From an uncultured Clostridia bacterium (GTDB lineage Bacteria; Bacillota; Clostridia; TANB77; CAG-508): 64,000 nucleotides of DNA. The notes below the pieces were generated by a model that saw only the letters and a program-made list of their open reading frames with translations, did no database searches and was not told where the DNA came from. Location of the stretch: assembly GCA_944392945.1 (NCBI GenBank), contig CALXYJ010000002.1, positions 93,784-157,783 on the forward strand. Reading direction: 5' to 3'. The position numbers and the translations under genes were made by a program. Below, in pieces: positions 28,431 through 38,012 of the stretch. How positions within the stretch are numbered: position 1 is the stretch's first letter; each line of letters begins with the position of its first letter.

Positions 28431-30254
28431 ATGTGTGGAATTATTGGTTATATTGGAAATAAAAAAGCCAAACCAATCTTAATTAATGGTTTACTTCGCT
28501 TAGAATATCGTGGTTACGATTCTGCTGGAATTGCCACAATTGAAAAAGATGGTATAAAAATAATAAAAGAAAAAGGTAGAATTTCTAACCTAGCTTCTAT
28601 TGATGAAATTAATAATTTGGAAGGTACTATTGGTATTGGTCATACAAGATGGGCAACTCATGGTAAACCTTCAGCTATTAATTCCCATCCACATTCCGAT
28701 AATAGTAAAACTTTTGCTGTAGTTCATAATGGAATAATAGAAAATTACAATAAGTTAAGAAAATTTTTACAAGAAAAAAACTATACTTTTCTATCTGATA
28801 CAGATACAGAAGTTATTCCAAATTTAATTCATTATTATTATAAAGAAGGAAACAATTTTTTAGAATCTGTAAAATTAGCTTGTGATGATTTAAAAGGTAG
28901 TTTCGCATTAGAAATTTTATGCAATGACTATCCAGATAATATGATTGTCGTAAGACAGGATAGCCCTCTAGTTATAGGTAGAAGCCTTAATGAAAATTAC
29001 ATTTCATCTGATATTCCAGCTATTTTATCTTTTACAAAAGACTTTTTCTTTTTAAATGATCGTGAATTTGCATTATTATCAAGAGATAGCATAGATTTCT
29101 ATGATAATAATTTAAACAAGATTGATAAAATCGTAAAAAGCATAGAGTGGAATACCTCTTCTGCAGAAAAAGATGGTTATGATGATTTTATGTTAAAAGA
29201 AATTTATGAACAACCAAATGCAATAAGAGAAACTATTGGTTCAAAATTATCTGAAAATAAGATTTTCTTTAACGATTTTGAAATAGAAAAAAATTATTTA
29301 GAAAATATAAGTCGAATATACATAATTGCATGTGGTACTGCAATGAATGCTGGTCTAGCTACCAAAGCAACTTTTGAGAAATTTTGTAAAATTCCAACAG
29401 AAGTTGAGATCGCTTCGGAATTTAGATACAAAGAGCCTTTAATAGATGAACATACTTTATGTATTTTTATTAGTCAATCTGGAGAAACAGCAGACACTAT
29501 TGCTGCTCTAAAACTATCTAAAGCAAAAAATGCTAAAACAATAGCTGTAGCAAATGTTATTGGTAGTTCTATAACTCGTGAAGCTGATTTTTGTATATAT
29601 ACTCATGCTGGACCGGAAATTGCGGTTGCTTCTACAAAAGCATATACATCACAGGTAGTGCTTTTAAATATTTTAGCTTTATATTTTGCGGAATTGCTAC
29701 AAAAAGTTCCTACTAAAGAAATAAATCAAGTTAAAAAAGAAATTTTGGAACTACCAAAAAAAGCTGAAATAACACTCAGAAATGTTGCAGAAGTAAAAAA
29801 TTTTGCAAATGTAGTTTATAAAGAAACGGATATGTTTTTCTTAGGTAGAGGTTTGGACTATTACACAGCTTGCGAAGGTTCATTAAAATTAAAAGAAATC
29901 TCTTATATACATTCAGAAAGTTATGCTGCAGGTGAATTAAAGCATGGACCAATAGCTCTAATTGAAAATGGAGTTACAGTAATTGGAATAATCACAAATC
30001 CTAATTTAGTAGAAAAAACTATAAGTAATATGCAAGAAGTAATTACCAGAGGTGCTAAAACATTGGTAATAACAAATCAAAAAGTCAATGAATCACAATT
30101 TTTTAAAGTAATAAATATACCTAATACTAATCCTTATTTGTCACCGGTACTTTCAATAATACCTTTACAATTACTAGCTTACTATATCTCAAAAGAGAAA
30201 GGATTGGATGTTGATAAACCAAGGAATTTAGCAAAATCTGTTACAGTTGAATAA
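28431..30254 (+). CDS. glmS: Glutamine-fructose-6-phosphate aminotransferase GlmS
   Basis: GlmS makes glucosamine-6-phosphate for peptidoglycan and other amino sugars. The 607-residue protein begins MCGIIGY; Cys2 becomes the glutaminase nucleophile after removal of methionine, which fixes the start at 28431 (a 14-codon longer frame would destroy this). Two SIS sugar-isomerase domains follow (ISQSGETADT near 345 and the LGRGLDYYTACEG tract near 470), with the C-terminal DKPRNLAKSVTVE. AGGAGG lies 12 bases upstream. Control is by the upstream ribozyme. Confidence 0.98.
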   Translation: MCGIIGYIGNKKAKPILINGLLRLEYRGYDSAGIATIEKDGIKIIKEKGRISNLASIDEINNLEGTIGIGHTRWATHGKPSAINSHPHSDNSKTFAVVHNGIIENYNKLRKFLQEKNYTFLSDTDTEVIPNLIHYYYKEGNNFLESVKLACDDLKGSFALEILCNDYPDNMIVVRQDSPLVIGRSLNENYISSDIPAILSFTKDFFFLNDREFALLSRDSIDFYDNNLNKIDKIVKSIEWNTSSAEKDGYDDFMLKEIYEQPNAIRETIGSKLSENKIFFNDFEIEKNYLENISRIYIIACGTAMNAGLATKATFEKFCKIPTEVEIASEFRYKEPLIDEHTLCIFISQSGETADTIAALKLSKAKNAKTIAVANVIGSSITREADFCIYTHAGPEIAVASTKAYTSQVVLLNILALYFAELLQKVPTKEINQVKKEILELPKKAEITLRNVAEVKNFANVVYKETDMFFLGRGLDYYTACEGSLKLKEISYIHSESYAAGELKHGPIALIENGVTVIGIITNPNLVEKTISNMQEVITRGAKTLVITNQKVNESQFFKVINIPNTNPYLSPVLSIIPLQLLAYYISKEKGLDVDKPRNLAKSVTVE

Positions 30255-30289
30255 AATGATTTTAGATTTTAATTAAAATCATAAAAAAC

Positions 30290-30325
30290 AAGACTAAGCA
30301 AAATATCATTGCTTAGTCTTATTTA
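30290..30325 (+). terminator. Terminator of glmS
   Basis: AAGACTAAGCAA and TTGCTTAGTCTT perfect arms with a 7-base loop, then ATTTATAT. It faces the convergent aldo/keto reductase gene. Confidence 0.8.
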
Positions 30326-30359
30326 TATATAACAAGGTTTAGTTACTTATGTTTGTTTT

Positions 30360-31217
30360 TTATTGGCTTGCTAATTTATCTATTGTAATTCCCCCATTAT
30401 TTGCATTCCAATCTATTTTTATAGAATTATATTTTTCATTTTGAAATTCATCTAAAATTTTTATATCTTCAGCATCTAAATTAAAATTTAATGCTTCTAA
30501 ATTACTATCAATATATTCTTTTTGAGTTGTTTTTATTAATGTATACAATTTTTTAGCTTTTAATAACCAATTAATTAAAATTTGATTTTGCGTCTTTTGA
30601 TATTTTTCAGACATCTTTATTAAAAATTCATAATTTGCTTCTGCAATTTTATTTCTCCTTAATGCTTGATAACATATAAATTTTATATTATTCTCTTTAC
30701 AATAATTTAACAATCCAATATTTTCATATATTTTACAATCTAAATTGTATACTCCTTCAAAACTATATATTCCAAAATTCTCATTTAATTCTTTTAATTG
30801 TTCCAAAGTTGTATTACTTGTAGATAAATATCTAACCTTTCCCTTATCTACCATTTTTTGCATTTCATAATACACATCTAATAATTTCAATTTACATACT
30901 TCTGGAGTATGTATCTGTAATACATCAATGTATTCTATGTTCATTCTTTTTAAATATTCATCTACTTGTTTTTCCACATCACCTTTATTTTCTATATATT
31001 TTTCTAAATGTGACATTACAAAAATTTCTTCTCTATTAATTCTTGCAAAAAACTCTTTTAAAAAATCCACTATTTCATAATTAGAATACATTAAACTAGT
31101 ACTAATATAATTTTGTCCTTTTCTAAAAGAATATAGCAAACCTTCTAAAGTTTTCTCTTTATTGTCTAAATCTAATTTATATGTTCCTATTCCTATAGGA
31201 TTAAAATTTTCTATCAT
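30360..31217 (-). CDS. Aldo/keto reductase-family protein, degenerate active site
   Basis: The 285-residue protein follows the (beta/alpha)8 AKR fold: GIGTYKLD opening, VDKGKVRYLSTSNT and the C-terminal cofactor strand (TLIKTTQKEYIDSN). Of the usual catalytic tetrad, Tyr44 (LMYSNYE) and His103 (LQIHTPE) are kept, but the Asp expected near 39 is Ser (YISTSLMY) and the Lys expected near 69-70 is Ser-His (FVMSHLEK). By family knowledge it should be a weak or inactive oxidoreductase, possibly a binding protein. It precedes bofA by 13 bases on the same strand. Confidence 0.85.
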   Translation of the reverse strand: MIENFNPIGIGTYKLDLDNKEKTLEGLLYSFRKGQNYISTSLMYSNYEIVDFLKEFFARINREEIFVMSHLEKYIENKGDVEKQVDEYLKRMNIEYIDVLQIHTPEVCKLKLLDVYYEMQKMVDKGKVRYLSTSNTTLEQLKELNENFGIYSFEGVYNLDCKIYENIGLLNYCKENNIKFICYQALRRNKIAEANYEFLIKMSEKYQKTQNQILINWLLKAKKLYTLIKTTQKEYIDSNLEALNFNLDAEDIKILDEFQNEKYNSIKIDWNANNGGITIDKLASQ

Positions 31218-31230
31218 TTTTACCCTCCAA

Positions 31231-31491
31231 CTATATTAATAAATTTATTATAACTAATAATATTGCTCCAGGCAACCCTAACAAACCAATTAATAAAGAA
31301 GTAAAAATATTTAGCCCTATATGGAAATTAAAACTCTGACCAATACAATTTATTATAAATATTAATAAACCTCCTAGAATCGAATTTAAAGCTAATTTAA
31401 GCACCCATTTAAGAGGTTTTACAAATATTCGTCCGAATAAAAATATAAAACATATGGATGCTGAAAAAACTAATATATTATTATAGTCCAT
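31231..31491 (-). CDS. bofA: BofA family protein (pro-sigma-K processing regulator)
   Basis: BofA inhibits the SpoIVFB protease that activates sigma-K in the mother cell. The 86-residue protein has two hydrophobic segments and the family's C-terminal LLGLPGAILLVIINLLI. It lies next to a YaaL-like gene, as bofA does in Bacillus (recR-yaaL-bofA), although recR is missing here. This is one of three sporulation markers in the window. Identification rests on the terminal motif and the neighbour. Confidence 0.85.
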   Translation of the reverse strand: MDYNNILVFSASICFIFLFGRIFVKPLKWVLKLALNSILGGLLIFIINCIGQSFNFHIGLNIFTSLLIGLLGLPGAILLVIINLLI

Positions 31492-31538
31492 ATTATCACC
31501 CTAATAAAATTTATGTTTAAATATGGACAAATATTCCT

Positions 31539-31826
31539 TTACATTGCTTCTTGTTTTGTCAAATTTCTTATATCCTTTTCTTGAATATTATCAATTATTA
31601 ATCCTCTTCTTTTTATCTTTTTTAATAAATAATTTATTTTTGCTTGATTAGCTTTTATCTGATAAGCATAATAATCTACCAATTCTCCATCTGCAAATTC
31701 AAAATTTTTACTTGCTAGCTCTAAATCTAATTTTGTTTTAATAAGAGATTTTACTAAATCTAAGTTTTTCTCTTCTTCTGTTTTTTCTATTATTTTGCTT
31801 TCCTTAATATATGTTTCATATATCAT
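31539..31826 (-). CDS. yaaL: YaaL-like DUF2508 family protein
   Basis: A 95-residue helical protein with the DUF2508 pattern FADGELVDYYAYQIKA followed by a basic helix (YLLKKIKRR). Function is unknown; in Bacillus yaaL sits between recR and bofA, and here it sits 47 bases upstream of bofA on the same strand. The ATG at 31826 has GAGG eight bases upstream; a GTG three codons earlier overlaps the site. Confidence 0.8.
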   Translation of the reverse strand: MIYETYIKESKIIEKTEEEKNLDLVKSLIKTKLDLELASKNFEFADGELVDYYAYQIKANQAKINYLLKKIKRRGLIIDNIQEKDIRNLTKQEAM

Positions 31827-31875
31827 AAAAATCACCTCATTTATCCTATAGTAAGTATATTCAAAAATTCACAAA

Positions 31876-32685
31876 TTATTCCAAAAAAAGTATAAAAATA
31901 GAAATTGATTGAATAATAAATAAATTTATTGTATTAGATGTTAATAAATTATTACTAGCTTCTATTATTCCATATTTATTATTTTCCTTATGATGTCTCT
32001 GACTTTCTATAAAAGTAATAAATTCTGGAATACTTGTTGCTATTCCCAAAATAAAACCAATTATAATTTCTGAAATATTAAAGGTATAACATAAATTTTC
32101 TAAAGTACCACTTAAGCAAACACCTAAAATATATAAAATGAACCCTATTAACAAAATGTATACAATATACAAAACTGTAGATTTTATACTATTATGTCTT
32201 TTTAATATTTCCTCTTTTTCTAGTTTAAATTCTGAATTGTTATATTTATTTATTCTATTAAATACAACAAATAAAATTAAAAAAATCGGTATCAAAAATA
32301 TATTACTTTCAAAATTTAATTTCCAAATTATTACTGGTAATATTATAGTGATTAATACTATAAATAAATTTATTTTTATTGCTCTATTTTTTAATAGGCT
32401 TAAATTTCGATTTATAAATACTGATATAATATACTGCAAAAAATTTATTATATTAGAGCTCAATATATTGAAAATTCCGGCATCGGTCATCCCTGTAATG
32501 GCAGAAAAAGTTACAGTTAAAAATTCCGGAATACTTGTTGCTATCCCAGAAATATTACCAATTGTTGTTGGCTTAAGATTTAAATTTTTGCCAATCCTTC
32601 TTAATATTGGAACTAGTAAACTTTTAGATATAAATATTATAATTATTAACTCTATTATTAATTTAAAGATTTCTATGAATATCAT
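31876..32685 (-). CDS. Ca2+/cation antiporter (CaCA) superfamily membrane protein
   Basis: The 269-residue protein has about ten membrane segments and two copies of the alpha-repeat motif GIATSIPEF (about residues 47-55 and 215-223), whose acidic residue lines the ion path in Na+/Ca2+ exchangers. An inverted twofold layout is apparent. It is slightly shorter than the 310-350 residues common in the family. Ion specificity cannot be told. It ends close to yaaL (49-base gap) and starts about 100 bases beyond the rplQ terminator. Confidence 0.8.
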   Translation of the reverse strand: MIFIEIFKLIIELIIIIFISKSLLVPILRRIGKNLNLKPTTIGNISGIATSIPEFLTVTFSAITGMTDAGIFNILSSNIINFLQYIISVFINRNLSLLKNRAIKINLFIVLITIILPVIIWKLNFESNIFLIPIFLILFVVFNRINKYNNSEFKLEKEEILKRHNSIKSTVLYIVYILLIGFILYILGVCLSGTLENLCYTFNISEIIIGFILGIATSIPEFITFIESQRHHKENNKYGIIEASNNLLTSNTINLFIIQSISIFILFLE

Positions 32686-32730
32686 AAATCCCGCATATCT
32701 CCTACATTAATTATTTACAAATATGCAAAA

Positions 32731-32776
32731 AAAATACACCTAAAACATTATAGATTTATAATATTTTAGATGTATT
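32731..32776 (-). terminator. Terminator of the ribosomal protein operon
   Basis: AAATACATCTAAAA-type arms (two mismatches) extended by an inner ATTATA/TATAAT pair, 13 bases after the rplQ stop. AT-rich but long. Confidence 0.75.
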
Positions 32777-32788
32777 TAATATTATATA

Positions 32789-33331
32789 TTATTTTAATAA
32801 TTCTAATATTGCCATCTCTGCTGAATCACCTTTACGAGGTCCAACCTTAATTATTCTTGTATATCCTCCAACTTTTCCGGCTGAAGAAAATCTATCTGCT
32901 AATTCTCCAAATAATTTAGCAGGAATATCTATATTTCTTCCATCTGTATCTTTAGCTTTACAAATAGAATTCATTATTTTTCTTCTAGCATTTAATCTTG
33001 AAGGCATATCTTTTTGTCTTTTTTCTGTTACTTCTTCTTTAACAACTTTTAAATATTCTTTACCATTTTTGCTTTTTACTAATTCTGTAACTTTGTTTCC
33101 ATTAGTATCTCTTTTTGCTTTAACTATTTTTTGTTCTACCATTTCAAAATTATCTTTTTCTTTTATTGCTAAAGCGATTAAACTATTAGCTATTGCTTGT
33201 GTCTCTTTAGCTCTAGCTAATGTAGTTGTTATTTTTTCATTTACTAATAAATCAGTTACTTGTGTTCTTAGTATTGCTTTTCTTTGTGCAGTTGTTCTTC
33301 CTAGTTTTCTATTCTTTGCCACTTTGTTCAC
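32789..33331 (-). CDS. rplQ: 50S ribosomal protein L17, with internal insertion
   Basis: L17 lies near the exit tunnel of the 50S subunit. The N-terminal (RKLGRTTAQRKAILR) and C-terminal (GGYTRIIKVGPRKGDSAEMAILEL) cores match the family, but the protein is 180 residues rather than the common 115-130. The extra length is a lysine/glutamate-rich stretch at about residues 58-112. It is the last gene of the array, following rpoA by 16 bases. Confidence 0.95.
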   Translation of the reverse strand: MNKVAKNRKLGRTTAQRKAILRTQVTDLLVNEKITTTLARAKETQAIANSLIALAIKEKDNFEMVEQKIVKAKRDTNGNKVTELVKSKNGKEYLKVVKEEVTEKRQKDMPSRLNARRKIMNSICKAKDTDGRNIDIPAKLFGELADRFSSAGKVGGYTRIIKVGPRKGDSAEMAILELLK

Positions 33332-33347
33332 ACCTTTCTAATTTATT

Positions 33348-34292
33348 TTAATCATCATCTGGAGCAAAGTCTAAACCTAATGAATGTAATTTATTTGTTA
33401 CTTCATCTAATGACTTTTTACCTAGATTTCTTACTTTCATCATTTCTGACTGAGTTTTATTTACTAAATCTTCTACTGTTACAATACCAGCTCTTTTTAA
33501 ACAGTTAAATGAACGTACAGAAAGTTCTAAATCTTCTATTGTCATTTCTAGAACTTTTTCTTTCTTAGATTCTTCTTTTTCTACCATTATTTGAGTATTT
33601 TTTGTAGCTTCTGATAAATCTATAAACAATTCTAGATGTCCTGTCATAACTTTAGCTGCTAAACTTAATGCCTCATATGGTTTTAAACTTCCATCAGTCC
33701 ATACTTCTATTATTAGCTTATCATAATCTACCATTTGTCCAACTCTAGTATTTTCTACTGAATAATTTACTTTCTTTACAGGTGTATAAATTGAATCTAT
33801 TGGAAGTACAGATATATCTTGTCCTTCTTTTTTATTTTGCTCAGCAGTATTATATCCTCTTCCTTTATTAACTGTCATATCAATAACTAAATGTCCACCT
33901 TCTGAAACTGTTGCAATATGTAAATCTTTATTTAATACTTCTACAACACCATCTGTTATTATATCCCCAGCTGTAACTTCTCCTTCTTTTGCATCAATTC
34001 TAATAACTCTTTCTTCATTTCCATCCATTTTTAAACGAACATCTTTCAAGTTAACAATAAGTTCTGGCACGTCTTCCACTACATTTGGAATTGTAGAGAA
34101 TTCATGTAAAACACCTTCTATTCTAATACTTGTTATTGCTGTTCCTGGTAAAGAAGATAATAATATTCTTCTTAATGAATTTCCTATTGTTACACCATAT
34201 CCACGTTCTAATGGTTCACAAACGAATTTAGAATAATTTCTTTTTTCATCAACTTCCAAGCATTGTATGTCTGGCTTTTCAAATTCAATCAT
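33348..34292 (-). CDS. rpoA: RNA polymerase alpha subunit
   Basis: Alpha dimerises to start RNA polymerase assembly and contacts promoter UP elements. The 314-residue protein has the N-terminal dimerisation domain ([19 protein letters not shown]) and the C-terminal DNA-binding domain with [11 protein letters not shown] and [18 protein letters not shown] lies a few bases before the ATG. The order rpsM-rpsK-rpsD-rpoA-rplQ is the Firmicutes alpha cluster. Two small hairpins lie in the rpsD-rpoA gap. Confidence 0.98.
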   Translation of the reverse strand: MIEFEKPDIQCLEVDEKRNYSKFVCEPLERGYGVTIGNSLRRILLSSLPGTAITSIRIEGVLHEFSTIPNVVEDVPELIVNLKDVRLKMDGNEERVIRIDAKEGEVTAGDIITDGVVEVLNKDLHIATVSEGGHLVIDMTVNKGRGYNTAEQNKKEGQDISVLPIDSIYTPVKKVNYSVENTRVGQMVDYDKLIIEVWTDGSLKPYEALSLAAKVMTGHLELFIDLSEATKNTQIMVEKEESKKEKVLEMTIEDLELSVRSFNCLKRAGIVTVEDLVNKTQSEMMKVRNLGKKSLDEVTNKLHSLGLDFAPDDD

Positions 34293-34309
34293 ATTTACCT
34301 CCTAATAGA

Positions 34310-34358
34310 GTTGCATTGGTATAGCAACTTTTAAAATCTTTACCATTTTACTATGGTA
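34310..34358 (-). other. Two hairpins in the rpsD-rpoA gap
   Basis: TACCAT/ATGGTA (34341-34358) and GTTGC/GCAAC (34310-34328) lie in series between the rpsD stop and the rpoA ribosome site. They may space translation or bind a ribosomal protein; no T run follows, so they are not terminators. Confidence 0.5.
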
Positions 34359-34363
34359 TCCTA

Positions 34364-34990
34364 TTATTTTGAGTAAAGTTCTACTATTAAATGCTCTTCT
34401 ACTGGTAAATCAATATCTTCTCTTGATGCTAATCTTATTACTTTACCTGTTAAATTGTCTAAATCTCTTTCTAGCCAATCTGGAGTAGGTCTACTTGCAT
34501 TTTCTTCTACATTAGCTTTAATTGTTGCATTATCCTTCTTAATTTCTCTTACAGAAATTACATCTCCTGGTTTTACTAAATATGATGGTATATCACATTT
34601 CTTTCCATTTACATCAAATTGTGAATGATTTACAAATTGTCTAGCTTGTGCTCTTGAAGCAGCAAATCCTAATCTATAAACAACATTATCTAATCTACTT
34701 TCTAATATTGTTAATAATTCTTCACCAGTAATTCCTTTTTTGTTTGAAGCCATTTCAAAATATTTTCTGAATTGTTTTTCTCCAACTCCATAATACATTT
34801 TTGTTTTTTGTTTTTCTCTTAATTGTGTACCATATTCAGAAAGCTTATTTTTCTTTTGACCATGTTCTCCTGGTCCATAATTTCTTCTAGCAATACTACA
34901 TTTTTCTGAATAGCATCTATTACCCTTTAAGAATAATTTTTGACCTTCTCTACGGCATATACGGCATTGTTCGTCTTTATATCTTGCCAT
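34364..34990 (-). CDS. rpsD: 30S ribosomal protein S4 (zinc-binding form)
   Basis: S4 is a primary 16S rRNA binder that nucleates 30S assembly. The 208-residue protein keeps a four-cysteine zinc site (C9, C12, C26, C31), the C+ form, and the S4 RNA-binding domain ([15 protein letters not shown], then [14 protein letters not shown]). It lies between rpsK and rpoA. In Bacillus rpsD is a separate autoregulated gene; here it is in the alpha cluster, the clostridial arrangement. Confidence 0.98.
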   Translation of the reverse strand: MARYKDEQCRICRREGQKLFLKGNRCYSEKCSIARRNYGPGEHGQKKNKLSEYGTQLREKQKTKMYYGVGEKQFRKYFEMASNKKGITGEELLTILESRLDNVVYRLGFAASRAQARQFVNHSQFDVNGKKCDIPSYLVKPGDVISVREIKKDNATIKANVEENASRPTPDWLERDLDNLTGKVIRLASREDIDLPVEEHLIVELYSK

Positions 34991-35038
34991 TTGTCTTTTA
35001 CACCTCTTCTTTCAAATTTATTATATCTTAACTCTTAA

Positions 35039-35437
35039 TTAAACTCTTCTTCTTTTTGGTGGTCTACAACCATTGTGTGGTATTGGTGTTACATCTTTTA
35101 TACTGCTAATTTCTAAACCTGTTGTTTGAAGTGATCTAATTGCAGCTTCTCTTCCTGAACCTGGTCCTTTAACAAAAACATCAACTGTTTTTAGACCATG
35201 TTCCATAGCTGTTTTTGCTGCTGTTTCAGCAACTTCTCCTGCTGCAAATGGTGTACTTTTTCTAGAACCTTTAAATCCTAATCCACCAGCACTTGCCCAA
35301 GATATAACATTACCTTTAACGTCTGTAATTGTAACTATTGTATTATTAAAACTAGAATGAATATGAGCAGAACCTTTATCTATATTTTTTCTATCTCTTC
35401 TTCTAGTTACTGTCTTTTTTGTTACATTTTTAGCCAT
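35039..35437 (-). CDS. rpsK: 30S ribosomal protein S11
   Basis: S11 sits on the 30S platform near the E site. The 132-residue protein contains [15 protein letters not shown], the [13 protein letters not shown] tract and the C-terminal [12 protein letters not shown], all family signatures. It follows rpsM by 45 bases and precedes rpsD. Nothing unusual was seen. Confidence 0.98.
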   Translation of the reverse strand: MAKNVTKKTVTRRRDRKNIDKGSAHIHSSFNNTIVTITDVKGNVISWASAGGLGFKGSRKSTPFAAGEVAETAAKTAMEHGLKTVDVFVKGPGSGREAAIRSLQTTGLEISSIKDVTPIPHNGCRPPKRRRV

Positions 35438-35482
35438 CTTTCTAGCTTACCTCCCTTTTTTATACTCTTACGAGCCTAAAAA

Positions 35483-35851
35483 TTATTTCTTTTTGCTTAC
35501 TAATTTTCTAGGACCTTTTCTTGTACGAGCATTAGTCTTTGTTCTTTGTCCTCTTACTGGAAGACCTCTTCTATGTCTTAATCCTCTGTAACATCCTATT
35601 TCTGTAAGTCTTTTAATATTTAAAGCAACTTCTCTTCTTAAATCTCCTTCTAATAATAGATGATTTGCATCAATTGCTTTTCTAATTGCTTGTACTTGAT
35701 CTTCTGTTAGATCTTTTACTCTAGTATCTGGATTTACCTCAGCCTCTTTTAATAATTTTTGTGATGTTGAAAGTCCAATACCATAAATATATGTTAATCC
35801 AACCTCTACTCTTTTTTCTCTAGGTAAATCAATTCCTGATATACGAGCCAT
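35483..35851 (-). CDS. rpsM: 30S ribosomal protein S13
   Basis: S13 bridges the 30S head to the 50S subunit and contacts P-site tRNA. The 122-residue protein has [15 protein letters not shown] at the start, the helix-two-turn-helix region, and the basic C-terminal tail [16 protein letters not shown]. The ATG has GGAGG upstream. A 124-base gap separates it from rpmJ; this gap has a small AAGAGA/TCTCTT stem but no gene. Confidence 0.98.
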   Translation of the reverse strand: MARISGIDLPREKRVEVGLTYIYGIGLSTSQKLLKEAEVNPDTRVKDLTEDQVQAIRKAIDANHLLLEGDLRREVALNIKRLTEIGCYRGLRHRRGLPVRGQRTKTNARTRKGPRKLVSKKK

Positions 35852-35975
35852 AAATTTAGCACCTCCAAATTTTTTTGTTTGTTTTTATGTATTTATATAT
35901 GAACACAAATTTGATAAAGAGATATTCTCTTCAGCCGCTACCATTTTTGTGCTTATACCGTAGGATAAATTTTTA

Positions 35976-36089
35976 CTATCCTTGTCTTTGTTTGTGTTTA
36001 GGGTTTTCACAAATAACTCTAACAACACCTTTTCTTTTTATAACCTTGCATTTTGGGCATATAGGTTTTACTGATGCTCTAACTTTCAT
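35976..36089 (-). CDS. rpmJ: 50S ribosomal protein L36 (zinc form)
   Basis: L36 is a small zinc protein of the 50S subunit, 37 residues here. Sequence opens [15 protein letters not shown], with the ligands C11, C14, C27 and H32, and ends [15 protein letters not shown] lies eight bases before the ATG. It sits between infA and rpsM, the standard position. Presence of the zinc ligands means this is the C+ paralogue used when zinc is available. Confidence 0.97.
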   Translation of the reverse strand: MKVRASVKPICPKCKVIKRKGVVRVICENPKHKQRQG

Positions 36090-36142
36090 TTGATACACCT
36101 CCTGTTTATTACTCATATTTTTACATTTTCTGAGCAATTATG

Positions 36143-36192
36143 AAGCGTGAAATCAGATGTGTGGTTTAATTACACATCTCATCTCACACTTC
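36143..36192 (-). other. Long imperfect hairpin between infA and rpmJ
   Basis: Arms of about 20 bases (GAAGTGTGAGATGAGATGTG and its partner) with four mismatches around a nine-base loop. No T run follows. Possibly an mRNA-stability or ribosomal-protein binding structure. Confidence 0.55.
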
Positions 36193-36208
36193 ATACCCCA
36201 TGATAGGA

Positions 36209-36427
36209 TTATTTAGCTCTCCATGTTATTCTACCTCTATTTAAATCATATGGTGATAATTCTACTTTTACTCTATCACCTGGTAATATTTTTATATAAT
36301 TCATTCTAAGCTTACCTGAAATATGGGCTAATATTTGATGACCATTTTCAAGCTCAACTTTAAAATTTGTATTTGGTAGAGTTTCTACAACAATTCCTTC
36401 TACCTCTATTACATCTTCTTTTGCCAA
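36209..36427 (-). CDS. infA: Translation initiation factor IF-1
   Basis: IF-1 occupies the A site of the 30S subunit during initiation. The 72-residue OB-fold protein opens [19 protein letters not shown] and contains [21 protein letters not shown]. It lies between map and rpmJ as in other Firmicutes. The upstream gap to map is 67 bases and holds the ribosome site GGGAGG. Confidence 0.98.
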   Translation of the reverse strand: MAKEDVIEVEGIVVETLPNTNFKVELENGHQILAHISGKLRMNYIKILPGDRVKVELSPYDLNRGRITWRAK

Positions 36428-36494
36428 ATTTATTCCCTCCCGAATAATTTAAACATTATTTAACTATAAATAGCTAATATAGTATACACCATTT

Positions 36495-37265
36495 TTAGGC
36501 TATAGTCAAGATTTTTGGCTCTTTTTCTGTAATTAAAATTGTATTTTCATAATGAGCTGCTCTTGTTCCATCTTCTGTTATAATTCCCCAACCATCATCT
36601 AACTCTAGAATATTTGGTTTTCCTGCGATTACCATTGGCTCTATCGCTAGAGTCATGCCAGGTTCAAGTCTTGGTCCTCTTCCTGCTCTACCATAATTTG
36701 GGATTCCTGGATCTTCGTGCATTTCTCTCCCTATACCATGTCCTTGGAATTCTCTTACTACTGAAAATCCATTTTTTTCTACATATTCACCGATGGCATG
36801 AGAAATATCTCCTAGTCTATTTCCTTTTTTAGCATATTTTATTCCTTCAAAAAATGCCTGTTTTGTTACATCTATTAATTTCTGACTTGCTTTATCAATT
36901 TTTCCAACAGCATATGTTCTACAACAATCGCCATTAAATCCATCTTTATATGCAACTAAGTCAATACTTATTATATCCCCTTCTTTTAATATTTCTCTTT
37001 TAGAAGGTATTCCATGAATTACAACATCATTTATAGAACTACAAATACTGGCTGGAAAATCTGGTATCCCATCTACTCCACTTGGATATCCTTTTTCTGC
37101 TGGAATTGCTCCATTTTTTCTCATTGTTTCTTCTGCAATTTTATCTAATTCATATGTTGTAATTCCTGGTTTTATTGCTGCCTCAACTGCTTTTTGTGCC
37201 AAAAATGCAACCCTACAAGCTTCTTTCATTTTTTCTATTTCTTTTGGAGATTTAATATATATCAT
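36495..37265 (-). CDS. map: Methionine aminopeptidase, type I
   Basis: Map removes the starting methionine from new proteins. The 256-residue enzyme has the two-metal site: Asp in ISIDLVAYKDGFNGD, His in EFQGHGIGREMHEDP, and Glu in LAIEPMV and EDGTRAAHYENT. It lacks the N-terminal SH3-binding zinc extension of some relatives, as expected for the short type Ia. It follows adk by 12 bases. Confidence 0.97.
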   Translation of the reverse strand: MIYIKSPKEIEKMKEACRVAFLAQKAVEAAIKPGITTYELDKIAEETMRKNGAIPAEKGYPSGVDGIPDFPASICSSINDVVIHGIPSKREILKEGDIISIDLVAYKDGFNGDCCRTYAVGKIDKASQKLIDVTKQAFFEGIKYAKKGNRLGDISHAIGEYVEKNGFSVVREFQGHGIGREMHEDPGIPNYGRAGRGPRLEPGMTLAIEPMVIAGKPNILELDDGWGIITEDGTRAAHYENTILITEKEPKILTIA

Positions 37266-37277
37266 TTATATTACTTC

Positions 37278-37943
37278 CTATCTATTTTTATTATAATTCT
37301 CTAACCATTCTTTTATCATTTCTTTTGTTATATTTACACTTGCATGTAATTTTACTCTATATAATAAATTTTGTTCTTCGTAAAATTCTATTAATTCTTT
37401 TGATTGTTCATGATATACTTTTAATCTTTCAGTTATTGTTTCCTCATTATCATCTTTTCTTTGAATTAATTTGCTTCCACAAATATCACAAATTCCATCA
37501 ACTTTTGGTTTTTTATATTCAAGGTTGTAAATTGCTCCACATTCCTTATTTGAACAAATTCTTCTTTTTACAGTTCTGTAAATTATGTCCTCATCAGGAA
37601 TATCTAAAAATAAAGCCAAATCTACTTTTTGTCCTTGTTCTTCTAGCATATCTTCTAATGCTTTTGCTTGTTCTACGTTTCTTGGAAATCCATCAAATAC
37701 AACTCCATGAAAATCTTTAAACTGATTAATTTTTCCTTTTAACATATTTATTGTTATATCATCTGGAACTAAATTTCCTTTATTTATATATTCTTGTGCT
37801 TTTTTTCCTAAATCTGTTTCATTTTTTATTTCTTCCCTAAACATATCACCTGTTGCAATATGTCCCATATTTTGTGTTTCTTCTAATAAATTTGAAACTG
37901 TTCCTTTTCCACTACCTGGTCCTCCAAGTAAAACAATATTCAT
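37278..37943 (-). CDS. adk: Adenylate kinase (zinc-lid form)
   Basis: Adk interconverts ATP, AMP and ADP. The 221-residue enzyme has the P-loop GGPGSGKGT (residues 6-14), the AMP-binding DGFPRN tract and a long lid carrying four cysteines (CSNKEC, then CDIC), a zinc-stabilised lid. The ATG at 37943 has GGAG eight bases upstream; a GTG three codons earlier is in frame. A 210-base gap with two palindromes separates it from secY, so it may have a promoter of its own. Confidence 0.97.
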   Translation of the reverse strand: MNIVLLGGPGSGKGTVSNLLEETQNMGHIATGDMFREEIKNETDLGKKAQEYINKGNLVPDDITINMLKGKINQFKDFHGVVFDGFPRNVEQAKALEDMLEEQGQKVDLALFLDIPDEDIIYRTVKRRICSNKECGAIYNLEYKKPKVDGICDICGSKLIQRKDDNEETITERLKVYHEQSKELIEFYEEQNLLYRVKLHASVNITKEMIKEWLENYNKNR

Positions 37944-37980
37944 TATCTTCACTCCAATCTTTTCATCTGCAAATATTATT

Positions 37981-38012
37981 TTTTAAATATATATTTCTAA
38001 TATATATTTAAA
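37981..38012. repeat. AT palindrome upstream of adk
   Basis: TTTTAAATATATATT and its complement around a short TCTA-type loop, all A/T. It could form a cruciform or a weak terminator. Confidence 0.5.

Noticed and set aside
32138..32710. 190-codon frame opposite the CaCA exchanger
   Set aside because: Mirror of hydrophobic codons in the real gene; the alpha-repeat motifs identify the minus strand as coding.
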